Shown here: positions 19,994 to 27,757 of the stretch, in pieces
How positions within the stretch are numbered: position 1 is the stretch's first letter
Layout of the letters: every line of letters begins with the position of its first letter
Source: Pseudolysinimonas yzui
Lineage (GTDB): Bacteria > Actinomycetota > Actinomycetes > Actinomycetales > Microbacteriaceae
Direction of reading: 5' to 3'
Length of the DNA: 39,258 nt
Assembly (NCBI RefSeq): GCF_014653215.1
Contig: NZ_BNAI01000009.1
Location: 37,608-76,865 of the forward strand
Notes under the pieces: model-generated
The model's input: the letters and a program-made list of their open reading frames with translations, nothing else
Told to the model about the DNA's origin: nothing
Databases searched by the model: none
Made by a program: the position numbers and the translations under genes

Positions 19994-20131
19994 GTGAGCG
20001 ACAAGACGCCCCCCACCCCCGGCGAGAAGCCGCGGATCTCGCCGGCGCGCATCACGGTCTGGATCGCGGTCGCCGGAATCGGGCTGTTTCTGCTCATCAG
20101 CGGAATCGTCGGCATCATCGCCAAGGGCTGA
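19994..20131 (+). CDS. 45-residue single-pass membrane protein
   Basis: GTG start; the product begins VSDKTPPTPGEKPRISPARI and continues into one hydrophobic helix (about residues 21-42), ending IIAKG. The N-terminus is Pro/Lys-rich and probably cytoplasmic. A TAGAGT box 6 nt upstream fits leaderless expression, which supports a real gene. The stop overlaps the next ATG as TGATG, typical of coupled genes. No family recognised. Confidence 0.6.
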   Translation: MSDKTPPTPGEKPRISPARITVWIAVAGIGLFLLISGIVGIIAKG

Positions 20132-20220
20132 TGGACCGCCGCAGCTCCCGCGCCGCCGCGATCATCGGACTCGTCGTCATCGTCGGCATCATCGCGATCG
20201 CCTGGGTCGTCGCCCGATAA
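20131..20220 (+). CDS. 29-residue membrane peptide
   Basis: ATG at 20131 shares its A with the preceding TGA. The product has a short basic start (MDRRSSRAAA), then one hydrophobic helix (IIGLVVIVGIIAIAWVVA) and a final Arg. Such a size is at the edge of detectability. The support is the translational coupling, the positive-inside pattern and the clean helix. No function can be assigned. Confidence 0.5.
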   Translation: MDRRSSRAAAIIGLVVIVGIIAIAWVVAR

Positions 20221-20229
20221 CCCACCGGT

Positions 20230-20235
20230 TACCCT
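20230..20235 (+). promoter_or_regulatory. -10 box of a leaderless small-protein message
   Basis: TACCCT ends exactly 6 nt before the ATG at 20242. Confidence 0.5.
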
Positions 20236-20241
20236 TGATGC

Positions 20242-20427
20242 ATGCCGGAAGACTTCTGGGGCAACGCGATCTTCTCGCTCGTGCCGACGGTGCTGTTCGG
20301 ACTGCTGTTCTGGTTCGTCTTCCGCGCGATCATCCGCTCGGACCGCGCCGAGCGTGAAGTCGCCGCACAGGTCGAGATCGAGGAGCGCGCCAAGCGCGCC
20401 GCAGCGAAGGAACGCGCCGGCTCCTGA
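20242..20427 (+). CDS. Small single-pass membrane protein, 61 residues
   Basis: The product has an acidic start (MPEDFWGNAIF), one aromatic-rich helix (about 11-31, with GLLFWFVFRAI), and then a long charged amphipathic helix (RSDRAEREVAAQVEIEERAKRAAAKER) that probably lies in the cytoplasm. The layout resembles small membrane organisers or FtsB/ATP-synthase-b-like stalks, but no family is claimed. A TACCCT box exactly 6 nt upstream fits leaderless expression. It is the last plus-strand gene before two minus-strand genes; a short hairpin follows. Confidence 0.75.
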   Translation: MPEDFWGNAIFSLVPTVLFGLLFWFVFRAIIRSDRAEREVAAQVEIEERAKRAAAKERAGS

Positions 20428-20431
20428 GAGC

Positions 20432-20447
20432 CGACGCGTTCGCGTCG
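20432..20447. terminator. Short hairpin between convergent genes
   Basis: CGACGCG (20432-20438), TT and CGCGTCG (20441-20447) form a 7-bp palindrome in the 32-bp gap between convergent stops. It is short and without a U-run, so only a possible bidirectional terminator. Confidence 0.35.
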
Positions 20448-20459
20448 TCGTTACCGGCG

Positions 20460-21314
20460 TCAGGCCTCGCCGGTCGGCGGTGCCTTCGGAGTCTTCGGTG
20501 CCCGGGGAGTCTTGGGCGCCGGCGTCTCGGCCGCCGGGGGCGCTTCGACGACCGGAGCAGCCGGCGGCGCTTCCGCAGCCGGAGCAGCCGCGGGTGCCGG
20601 AACCGCCGCGGCGTCAGCGCCCGGCACCGCCGTCACCGCCGCGTTCTTCTTCGCCCGTGAGCGCACGAAGAGCAGCACCGCGACCACGGCGGCGATGACG
20701 AGCAGCACGACGAGGGCGATGCCCACGATCAGCAGGATGGGCGGGCCGGCCGGCGTCGCCGACCCGCGCGCCGACATCTCGAGGCGCTGGTCGACGGCGG
20801 TCGACCACGAGACGGTCGTGCCCGTCAGCTCACCGTTGTGCTCGGTGACCTCGCCGGGGAACGTGACCGACACCGTGAGGTTGTCGTCGCCCTCGACGGG
20901 CTCCTCCGACGGGATGGATTCGCCGCTGAAGTCGAGCGCGCCGGTGAACAGGTACTCGTCGCCGTCGCGCACGATGCGGAGGGAGTCTTCGCTCTGTCCC
21001 GAGAAGGCGTCGAGCGCGACGTCATCGAAGACGATGCGTGACCCGATGTAGTCGTCTTCCTCGTATGCGCTGGTCGTCACGCCGGATGCGTCGCGCAGCG
21101 ACCCGAGCAGGTCGGCTTCGATCTGGTCGGCGGCCGTGAGGGACTGCTCACGGGCCTCGTCGGTGTCTTCCGACACGAGAACGGCGACCACGATGCTGCC
21201 GTCGACGGTGTCCTCGGGGTTGAGGGTCAGGTCGGCCTGGAACCGTACGCACCCCGCGAGGGCGAGCACGAGGACCCCGACGGCGAGGATGCGGGGCAGG
21301 ATGCGTCGTTTCAT
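20460..21314 (-). CDS. LppM-like lipoprotein with C-terminal membrane anchor
   Basis: About 284 residues. A lipoprotein signal peptide ends in the lipobox LAGC (Cys22 from ATG 21314). A beta-rich domain follows (about 24-175; VRFQADLTLNPEDTVDGSIVVAVL), resembling the LppM domain known from mycobacterial lipoproteins. One membrane helix (about 190-215) and a long Pro/Ala/Lys tail complete it. The double anchoring (lipid plus helix) leaves the tail inside. An alternative GTG start at 21323 would add three residues (MGG). GGTGGG ahead of ATG 21314 slightly favours the shorter form. Mycobacterial LppM affects host-cell interaction; the role here is unknown. It is transcribed towards the plus-strand small-protein genes, 54 bp after the pirin gene. 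Confidence 0.78.
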   Translation of the reverse strand: MKRRILPRILAVGVLVLALAGCVRFQADLTLNPEDTVDGSIVVAVLVSEDTDEAREQSLTAADQIEADLLGSLRDASGVTTSAYEEDDYIGSRIVFDDVALDAFSGQSEDSLRIVRDGDEYLFTGALDFSGESIPSEEPVEGDDNLTVSVTFPGEVTEHNGELTGTTVSWSTAVDQRLEMSARGSATPAGPPILLIVGIALVVLLVIAAVVAVLLFVRSRAKKNAAVTAVPGADAAAVPAPAAAPAAEAPPAAPVVEAPPAAETPAPKTPRAPKTPKAPPTGEA

Positions 21315-21368
21315 GCCTCCCACCGTGGCAGACGCGCACCCCCGGAGGGAAGTCGACCGGCGGGGAAG

Positions 21369-22343
21369 TCAGTCCCGCGGGCGCAGCCGCACGTTCGGCA
21401 GCTCGGGCGCCGGGAGGGCTGCGCCGGGGTACCCGGCGACCGACCCGAACCGGCCGACGGGGTTCGCGCCGTCGATCACCTCGGCCTGCCACTGCTGCCG
21501 GAAGGCGACGACCTCCTCGTGGCTGCGGCCGACGAAGTTCCACCACATGACGATCGGCTCGCCGAGCGGCTCCCCGCCGATGAGCAGCCCCCGCACGGCG
21601 GTCGCACCCGCTTCGAGACGGAGGGTGCCCGGGCCGGCGGGCACGACGCCGAGCCGACCGGCCGGGACGACGCTCCCGTGCAGCAGCGGGTCACCGGCAT
21701 CCACGACGAAGCCGTGCTCGAACCGCGGATCGACAGCGAACTCGGCGACCCCGTGGGCGGGCAGGTCGACCTGCGCTCCGACGAGGCCGGTGAAAGCCGA
21801 GACGGGGGAGGATGCGCCGGCGAGTTCCCCGACGAACACCCGCACCGTGGCATCCCCGACGGCGACCGGCGACGGCGTGAACGATTCGAAGAACGGCGTG
21901 ACATTCCGCGACCGATCGGGCAACGCGATCCACAGTTGCACGCCGTGCAGCTCGCGAGCGCGGTCGGTCGACACCTCCGAGTGCTGGATGCCGGCGCCGG
22001 CGGTCATCAGGTTGACCTGCCCCGGCTCGATGAGCGCGTGGCTCCCCGCCGAGTCGCGGTGCTCGATCTCGCCGGCGTAGAGCCAGCTCACGGTCTGCAG
22101 GCCGGTGTGCGGATGCGGAGGCACGTCCATCGCGCCGGCTCGGCCCGACGCGACCGGGCCGTAGGAGTCGACGAAACACCACGCGCCGACCAGGCTGCGG
22201 GCCCGTTGCGGGAGGGTGCGGAGCACCGGCAAGGCGCGCGGCCCGCCGAGCGGCACCTCGCGCGGTTCGAGGATCTCGACGCCGTCGGGCGTGGGTTCGG
22301 CGACGCACACCGTCTCCGCCGGGTCGGCCTCGAGGTTGCTCAC
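21369..22343 (-). CDS. Pirin family protein (cupin)
   Basis: A 324-residue double-cupin protein. The N-terminal cupin has the pirin core: PPHPHTGLQTVSWL with metal ligands His77 and His79, EIEHRDSAGS, and VNLMTAGAGIQHSE with His121 and Glu123. The complete metal set suggests an active iron-binding protein; some bacterial pirins have quercetin-2,3-dioxygenase activity, others act as regulators. The C-terminal cupin (about 200-290) is followed by a family-typical ending (NFVGRSHEEVVAFRQQW). The start is GTG 22343. It diverges from the ABC transporter operon, with which it shares a 219-bp upstream region. Confidence 0.92.
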   Translation of the reverse strand: MSNLEADPAETVCVAEPTPDGVEILEPREVPLGGPRALPVLRTLPQRARSLVGAWCFVDSYGPVASGRAGAMDVPPHPHTGLQTVSWLYAGEIEHRDSAGSHALIEPGQVNLMTAGAGIQHSEVSTDRARELHGVQLWIALPDRSRNVTPFFESFTPSPVAVGDATVRVFVGELAGASSPVSAFTGLVGAQVDLPAHGVAEFAVDPRFEHGFVVDAGDPLLHGSVVPAGRLGVVPAGPGTLRLEAGATAVRGLLIGGEPLGEPIVMWWNFVGRSHEEVVAFRQQWQAEVIDGANPVGRFGSVAGYPGAALPAPELPNVRLRPRD

Positions 22344-22562
22344 ACCGGAAGCCTAGGTCGGCCGTCGTCGCGGCGCTCGCCTAGTCGAAAGGCAGCCGTC
22401 GCGTCCAGATTCGCCGTCGCCCGATGTCGTTCCGCGACGCCGGATTGAGAACCGTTACGGCGTGTTGCGCGGGTTTGCGTCGTATTTCGGGCCGGGTGGA
22501 GCTGCCGACGGATCGCTTCTAGCGTGGCGCCCATCCATCCCGCAGTTTCGAGGAGTTCCGTC
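22344..22562 (+). promoter_or_regulatory. Divergent upstream region of the pirin gene and the ABC/monooxygenase operon
   Basis: This 219-bp gap should hold promoters for both directions. Towards the operon, TAGCGT at 22520-22525 is the best -10 candidate, giving a leader of about 30 nt. CGAGGAG (22549-22555) is a good ribosome site for the ATG at 22563. No confident operator was found; an inverted CGTCGCG/CGCGACG pair (22397-22403 and 22433-22439) may be chance. Confidence 0.45.
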
Positions 22563-24185
22563 ATGCGCTTCACCCCCACCGCCGCCGGTGCCACCGGTCT
22601 CGCCGCGATTCTCGCGCTGTCCGCGTGCGCGGGTGCGACGACCTCGACCGGCGAACGCGTCGACGGCGGAACGATCGTCTACGCCCACCAGCAGGAGCCG
22701 TTCTGCGTCTTCGGCGGCTGGATCGAGCAGGCGTACCTCTCGTATCAGGTGCTCGACAACCTCACCTCGCTCGACGAGAACCACGAGGTCGTGCCGTGGC
22801 TCGCCACCGAGTGGTCGACCTCCGAGGACGGCCTCACCTGGACGTTCACGCTCAAGGACGGCGTGGAGTTCACCGACGGCTCGCCGCTGACGGCCGAGGT
22901 CGTCGCCTACAACTTCGACTACTGGGTGTCGGGCGGCAACAGCACCGCACTCGTGTGGCTGCAGGACTACTACGCCTCGGCCGAGGCGATCGACGAGCTG
23001 ACCGTGCAGATCAACCTCAGCGCCCCGTATCCGCGCCTCGCCGACAACCTCACGCAGGGCTACTTCGGCATCCAGTCGCAGGTGGCGCTCGAGACCCGCA
23101 CCGACGAGGAGAACTGCGCCGCGCCGATCGGTTCGGGTGCCTTCATCGTCGACCACTGGGACCGCGGAGAAGAGATCGTGCTCGTGCGCAACGACGAGTA
23201 CACCTCGTGGCCGGCGAACGCCGAGCACACCGGGCCGGCCTATGTCGAAGAGATCGTCTGGCGGTTCGTGCCGGATGCGACCACCCGTGTCGCCGCCCTC
23301 CAGTCGGGTGAGGTCGACGCGATCTACGACGTGCCCGCCGTGCAGTGGCAGACGCTGGATGACGCCGGCTACCAGCTCGAGAAGTACGTGACTCCGGGGC
23401 GTCCCCAGCAGCTCGCCTTCAACACGCAGGTCGGGCCGTTCACCGACGTGCTCGTGCGGCAGGCCTTCGCCTACAGCCTCGACCGCCGCGCGGCCGTCGA
23501 AGCCATCGGTCAGGGCGTCATCCCCTACGAGGGCAACGGCGGCGTGAGCCAGACCACCCCCGGCTACAGCCAGGCCGCGGCGGACTGGTACGACTACGAC
23601 CCCGAGAAGGCGAACGCCCTGCTGGACGAGGCCGGCTGGACCGAGCGCGACGCCGACGGCTTCCGCACCAAGGACGGCGAGCGCCTTCACGTCGTGCTGC
23701 CCTACGGCGCCGGCTCGATCATCAACGCCGACGGCGCCGCGATCCTGCAGGGCGTCAAGGAGCAGGCCTCCCAGGTCGGCTTCGACGTGGAGCTCATCCC
23801 GGTGCCGCTGAGCGAACTGGTCGCGGGTGCCTACTCGCAGCCTGCGGAGCGCGACATCAACGTCGGCTACTGGACGGCAGTCACGGCGGGCATCCTCTAC
23901 ATCAACTGGCGGCCGAGCACCGAGGAGGCGCCCAACTACAGCAACGGCGCCTTCTACAACGACGAGGTGCTCGCGCAGCTGATCCGGGATGCCAACTCCG
24001 CTGCCGACATCGACGAGCAGAACGCGCTCTACATCGAGGCGCAGGACTACATCGCCGAGCGCGCGCTCTCGATCGGCCTCTACGACCGGCTCAGCACCCT
24101 CGCCGTCGACACGTCGCTGAAGGGCGTCTGGCAGGAGCACGCACAGGGAGGTCCGACGTTCTATGACGCCTACCTCACCGAGTAG
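22563..24185 (+). CDS. ABC transporter substrate-binding lipoprotein, family 5 (oligopeptide type)
   Basis: A 540-residue lipoprotein: the signal peptide ends in the lipobox LSAC (Cys22). The SBP_bac_5 fold follows, with GGTIVYAHQQEPFC, YQVLDNLTSLDENHEVVPWLA, and WTFTLKDGVEFTDGSPLTAE, the hallmark of DppA/OppA/NikA-type receptors. Late motifs include QAFAYSLDRRAAVEAIGQG and the C-terminal ERALSIGLYDR. The start at 22563 is supported by CGAGGAG and by the signal peptide; an in-frame ATG at 22524 would place 13 extra residues before it. It captures the substrate of the importer encoded next. The pairing with a monooxygenase suggests an organosulfur or organonitrogen ligand, not an ordinary peptide. 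Confidence 0.93.
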   Translation: MRFTPTAAGATGLAAILALSACAGATTSTGERVDGGTIVYAHQQEPFCVFGGWIEQAYLSYQVLDNLTSLDENHEVVPWLATEWSTSEDGLTWTFTLKDGVEFTDGSPLTAEVVAYNFDYWVSGGNSTALVWLQDYYASAEAIDELTVQINLSAPYPRLADNLTQGYFGIQSQVALETRTDEENCAAPIGSGAFIVDHWDRGEEIVLVRNDEYTSWPANAEHTGPAYVEEIVWRFVPDATTRVAALQSGEVDAIYDVPAVQWQTLDDAGYQLEKYVTPGRPQQLAFNTQVGPFTDVLVRQAFAYSLDRRAAVEAIGQGVIPYEGNGGVSQTTPGYSQAAADWYDYDPEKANALLDEAGWTERDADGFRTKDGERLHVVLPYGAGSIINADGAAILQGVKEQASQVGFDVELIPVPLSELVAGAYSQPAERDINVGYWTAVTAGILYINWRPSTEEAPNYSNGAFYNDEVLAQLIRDANSAADIDEQNALYIEAQDYIAERALSIGLYDRLSTLAVDTSLKGVWQEHAQGGPTFYDAYLTE

Positions 24186-24216
24186 CGCGGCAATCGCGGA
24201 GCGGGAGGAAGCCCCG

Positions 24217-25191
24217 GTGTCCCAGGCGACGCCGCGGCCCTCCCGCCTTCGCGGTGTCATCCGGCAGATCCTGAAGCAGGTCGGCAACTCGCTGATCGTG
24301 CTGTGGGGGGCCGCGACGGTCGCCTTCTTCGCGCAGCTGCTGCTGCCCGGCGACCGGGCGACGGTCATCCTCAACATCCGGGCCGGTCAGCCGCAGCAGC
24401 GCACCGCCGACGAACTCGCGCCGATCGTGAACGAGTTCGGCCTCGACCGTCCGGTCTGGGTGCAGTACCTCGACTACCTGCGCGGACTCGTCGTCGGCGA
24501 CTTCGGCACCTCGTACCAGCAGTTCCGTCCGGTGACCGCCGTGATCGGCGAGCAACTCGGGGCGACGCTCATCCTCTCGGTCGTCGCGATCGCCATCGCC
24601 TGGGTGCTCATGGTGGTCTGGATCACCCTCACCGCCGGGCGCGGCCCGCGCGTCGGTGCGGTCGGCACCGGCGTCGACGTCGTCGCGGCCGGGCTGCCGC
24701 ACTACTGGCTCGGCATCATCCTGCTTCTCGTCTTCGCCCTCGGTCTGCGCTGGTTCCCGGTGATCGGCGGGTCGGAGCCGATCGGCCTCGTGCTGCCCGC
24801 GCTCACCCTCGCGATCCCGCTCGCCGGCTTCATGAGCCAGGCGACCCGCACCGAGTTCGAGCGCGCGCTCGACCAGCCGTTCGTCGTGACCGCCCGGATG
24901 CGCGGCCTGAGCGACCTGCGGGTGCGGCTCACCCACGTGCTGCGGCACGCCGTGCTGCCCGCGGTGACCCTCTCGGGCTGGGCGCTCGGCGCCACCCTCT
25001 CGGGTGCGGTCGTCGTCGAGACGATCTTCTCGCGCCCCGGCATCGGCTCGGTGCTGGTCAAAGCGGTGGATGCCCACGACCTGCCGGTCGTCGTCGGCAT
25101 CGTGACCCTGGTGGCCGTCTTCTACGTGCTGGTGAACCTGCTCGTCGACATCGCCTACCTGATCCTCGACCCGCGATTGAAGACCTCATGA
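24217..25191 (+). CDS. ABC transporter permease, DppB/OppB type
   Basis: A 324-residue inner-membrane permease with about six helices and the BPD_transp_1 domain. The EAA-type loop that docks to the ATPase reads RMRGLSDLRVRLTHVLRHAVLP, split here as RMRGLSDLRVR and HVLRHAVLP. GDFGTSYQQFRPV and ETIFSRPGIGSVLVKAV are family-typical. GTG 24217 is chosen because GGGAGGA (24203-24209) stands 7 nt before it. ATG 24163 in the same frame would overlap the receptor gene by 23 bp and lacks such a site. It ends in an ATGA overlap with the second permease. Confidence 0.93.
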   Translation: MSQATPRPSRLRGVIRQILKQVGNSLIVLWGAATVAFFAQLLLPGDRATVILNIRAGQPQQRTADELAPIVNEFGLDRPVWVQYLDYLRGLVVGDFGTSYQQFRPVTAVIGEQLGATLILSVVAIAIAWVLMVVWITLTAGRGPRVGAVGTGVDVVAAGLPHYWLGIILLLVFALGLRWFPVIGGSEPIGLVLPALTLAIPLAGFMSQATRTEFERALDQPFVVTARMRGLSDLRVRLTHVLRHAVLPAVTLSGWALGATLSGAVVVETIFSRPGIGSVLVKAVDAHDLPVVVGIVTLVAVFYVLVNLLVDIAYLILDPRLKTS

Positions 25192-26048
25192 CCACCGTGC
25201 GTTCCACCCCGGAAGCCTCGACGCTCGGGCGCCGCCTGCGCCGCCTGCCATGGACCCTCGTGGCCGCGCTCGTCTTCCTCGGCATCCTCGCGGTCGCCGT
25301 CATCGCCCCGCAGGCACTCGCGACGCACGACCCGTTCGCGCTCGACTACCCCGCCTCCCTGCGGGCACCCTCTGCGGCGCACTGGTTCGGCACCGACGAG
25401 TCGGGCCGCGACCTGTACAGCCGCGTCATCTGGGGCGCCCGGGAGTCGGTGCTCATCGGGCTCGGCGCGGCGGCGGTCGGACTCGCCGGCGCCATCCTGC
25501 TCGGGTCGCTCGCGGCCCTCGGCCCGCGCCCGGTGCGGGCGACCGTCGACCGGTTCGTCGAGATCCTGTTCGCCTTCCCGGCACTGCTGCTCGCCCTGTT
25601 GCTGGTCGCGATCGCCGGCCCGTCGGCCCTCACCCAGATCTTCGCCGTCGGCCTCGGAACGGCTCCCGGGTACGCCCGTATGGTGCGCGGCCAGATCCTG
25701 ACCGCGAAGGACTCCGGCTACGTCCGCGCGGCGGTCGCGCTCGGCCACTCCCGCTCGCGGATCGTGCGCAGCCACATCCTGCCGAACGCCCTGCGGCCGC
25801 TCGTCGCGATCTTCGCGCTCTCGGTCGGCCAGTCGATCGTCTGGGCGTCGAGCCTGTCGTTCCTCGGGCTCGGGGTCGCACCGCCGGCGTCGGAGTGGGG
25901 CGCGCTGCTGGATGCCGGACGCTCGTACATCGTGCAGGCCGGCTGGCTCGTCGTCATCCCCGGTCTCGTCATCGTCGCGCTCGCGTTGACCGCGACAACG
26001 ATCGGCCGGCATGTGCAGGCGGGGCTGGAACGAGGGGAGAAGTCATGA
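25188..26048 (+). CDS. ABC transporter permease, DppC/OppC type
   Basis: A 286-residue permease with an N-terminal helix (about 24-46), the HWFGTDESGRDLYSRVIWGAR motif region (HWFGTDESGRD) that marks DppC-type proteins, and the EAA loop around GYVRAAVALGHSRSRIVRSHILPNALRP (for example GYVRAAVALG). It forms the heterodimeric channel with the gene before it. ATG 25188 and the stop at 26048 are both in ATGA overlaps with neighbours, so the four transporter genes are probably one translationally coupled set. Confidence 0.94.
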   Translation: MTTVRSTPEASTLGRRLRRLPWTLVAALVFLGILAVAVIAPQALATHDPFALDYPASLRAPSAAHWFGTDESGRDLYSRVIWGARESVLIGLGAAAVGLAGAILLGSLAALGPRPVRATVDRFVEILFAFPALLLALLLVAIAGPSALTQIFAVGLGTAPGYARMVRGQILTAKDSGYVRAAVALGHSRSRIVRSHILPNALRPLVAIFALSVGQSIVWASSLSFLGLGVAPPASEWGALLDAGRSYIVQAGWLVVIPGLVIVALALTATTIGRHVQAGLERGEKS

Positions 26049-27757
26049 GCATTCTGGATGTTGTCGAGCTCGACCATCTTGAGCGGGAGCTGGCAGGAGA
26101 CGCCGGGCCGCGGGTGCGGGTGCGCAACCTGCGGGTCGCGTTCCAGCCCGACGGGGTGCGGCGGGATGTCGTCGCCGGGGTCGGGTTCGATCTCGAGCCG
26201 GGGCAGTGCGTCGCGATCGTCGGCGAGTCGGGGTCGGGCAAGAGCGTCACCGCGCGGGCCCTGGTCGGGCTCGCCGGGCGCGGCTCGATCGTCGAAGCCG
26301 ACGAGCTGCAACTGCACGGAGCCGACGTGCAGGCCTTCACGGCCAGGGATTGGCGCCGGGTGCGCGGTCGCGAGGTGGGGTTCATCCTTCAGGACGCCCT
26401 CGTTTCGCTCGACCCCCTGCGTCCCGTCGGCCGCGAGATCGCCGAGTCGTTGCGCGTACACGGCTGGGGCGACCGTGCCACCCGTCGCGCGCGCGTGCTC
26501 GACCTGCTCACCCGCGTCGGGGTGCCGAATGCGGCGCTGCGGGCCCGGCAACGGCCGCACGAGCTCTCGGGTGGCCTGCGGCAACGCGCTCTCATCGCGT
26601 CGGCGATCGCGCTCGAGCCCGACATCGTGATCGCCGACGAGCCGACGACGGCGCTCGATGTCACCGTGCAGGCGCAGGTACTCGACCAGTTGGCCGGCAT
26701 GAAGGCGAGGGGCGCCTCGATCCTGCTGATCAGTCACGACCTCTCCGTCGTCGCGCAGCTCGCCGACCACATCCTGGTGATGCGCGCCGGCGAGGTCGTC
26801 GAGCAGGGGCCGGCGTCCGAGGTGCTCGGAGCTCCCCAGCATCCGTACACCAGCGCGCTCATCGCCGCGGTGCCCGGGGCCGACACCCGCGGCACCACTC
26901 TGAGCAACGCCCCCGTGCCCCATGTCGGGTCGACGCCCGCACGTCTGCCGCGCGACCCGGATATGCCGGTGCTCAGCGCCCGTGGCCTCGTGAAGCGCTA
27001 CGTCGGCCCCGACGGGCGCGCCAGCACTGCGGTCGACGGCGTCTCGTTCGACCTGTTCGCCGGCGAGACCCTCGGCATCGTCGGGGAGTCGGGCTCGGGC
27101 AAGAGCACGACCGCCCGGCTCGCGCTCGGCCTCGAAGACCTCGACGGCGGAACGGTTCAGTTGCTCGGCGAGGACTGGGCGCCGCTGCCGGAGACGCGTC
27201 GTCGCCTGCGGCGGGGGCTGATCTCGGTCGTCGACCAGGACCCGCTGAGCTCGTTCGATCCGCGGTGGAACGTCGAGCGCATCCTGCTCGACGCCCTCCC
27301 CGCGGGTGAGTTCGCGACCTCGGCCGCTCGCCGCGCGCGGGTGCACGAACTGTTGGAGCAGGTCGGCCTCCCGGCCGGCGTCGCGCGCCGCTTCCCGCTG
27401 CGGATGTCGGGGGGCCAGCGTCAGCGCGTTGCGATCGCCCGCGCCCTCGCGCCCCGCCCTACGGTCATCGTGCTCGATGAGGCCGTCTCGGCGCTTGACG
27501 TGACCATCCAGGCGCAGATCCTCGACCTGCTCGTCGCCCTGCGCGAATCGGCCGTCGTCTCGTACCTGTTCATCTCTCACGATCTGGGCGTCATCAGCCA
27601 CCTCAGCGACCGCATCCTCGTGATGAAAGACGGTGTCGTCGTCGAAGAGGGCACGCCGGACGAGGTCTTCCTGCGACCGCAGCAGCCCTACACCCGCGAG
27701 CTGATCGCATCCATTCCCGCTTTCCCGTACGGCCCAGAAAGGCACCACCATGGCTGA
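26045..27757 (+). CDS. Fused dual-ATPase ABC subunit (DppD-DppF type)
   Basis: A 570-residue protein carrying two complete ATP-binding cassettes, normally two proteins in peptide/nickel importers. Half 1: Walker A GESGSGKS (60-67), signature LSGGLRQ (174-180), Walker B IVIADE (194-199). Half 2: Walker A GESGSGKS (347-354), signature MSGGQRQ (454-460), Walker B VIVLDE (474-479). Both halves end with the oligopeptide-type C-terminal PYTSALIAAVP or PYTRELIASIP motif. All catalytic motifs look intact, so both sites should be active. The C-terminus ends in a short His run (ERHHHG), encoded where the next gene's ribosome site lies. It overlaps that gene by 8 bp. Confidence 0.95.
   Translation: MSILDVVELDHLERELAGDAGPRVRVRNLRVAFQPDGVRRDVVAGVGFDLEPGQCVAIVGESGSGKSVTARALVGLAGRGSIVEADELQLHGADVQAFTARDWRRVRGREVGFILQDALVSLDPLRPVGREIAESLRVHGWGDRATRRARVLDLLTRVGVPNAALRARQRPHELSGGLRQRALIASAIALEPDIVIADEPTTALDVTVQAQVLDQLAGMKARGASILLISHDLSVVAQLADHILVMRAGEVVEQGPASEVLGAPQHPYTSALIAAVPGADTRGTTLSNAPVPHVGSTPARLPRDPDMPVLSARGLVKRYVGPDGRASTAVDGVSFDLFAGETLGIVGESGSGKSTTARLALGLEDLDGGTVQLLGEDWAPLPETRRRLRRGLISVVDQDPLSSFDPRWNVERILLDALPAGEFATSAARRARVHELLEQVGLPAGVARRFPLRMSGGQRQRVAIARALAPRPTVIVLDEAVSALDVTIQAQILDLLVALRESAVVSYLFISHDLGVISHLSDRILVMKDGVVVEEGTPDEVFLRPQQPYTRELIASIPAFPYGPERHHHG

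Noticed and set aside
20434-20447. Long plus-strand frame 20354-20698 as an extension of the small membrane gene
   Set aside because: It is a Pro/Arg-rich shadow of the lipoprotein's Ala/Pro tail on the other strand, without a start signal.
22397-22439. CGTCGCG/CGCGACG inverted pair upstream of the ABC operon as an operator
   Set aside because: Only 7 bp in GC-rich sequence with 29 bp between; likely by chance.
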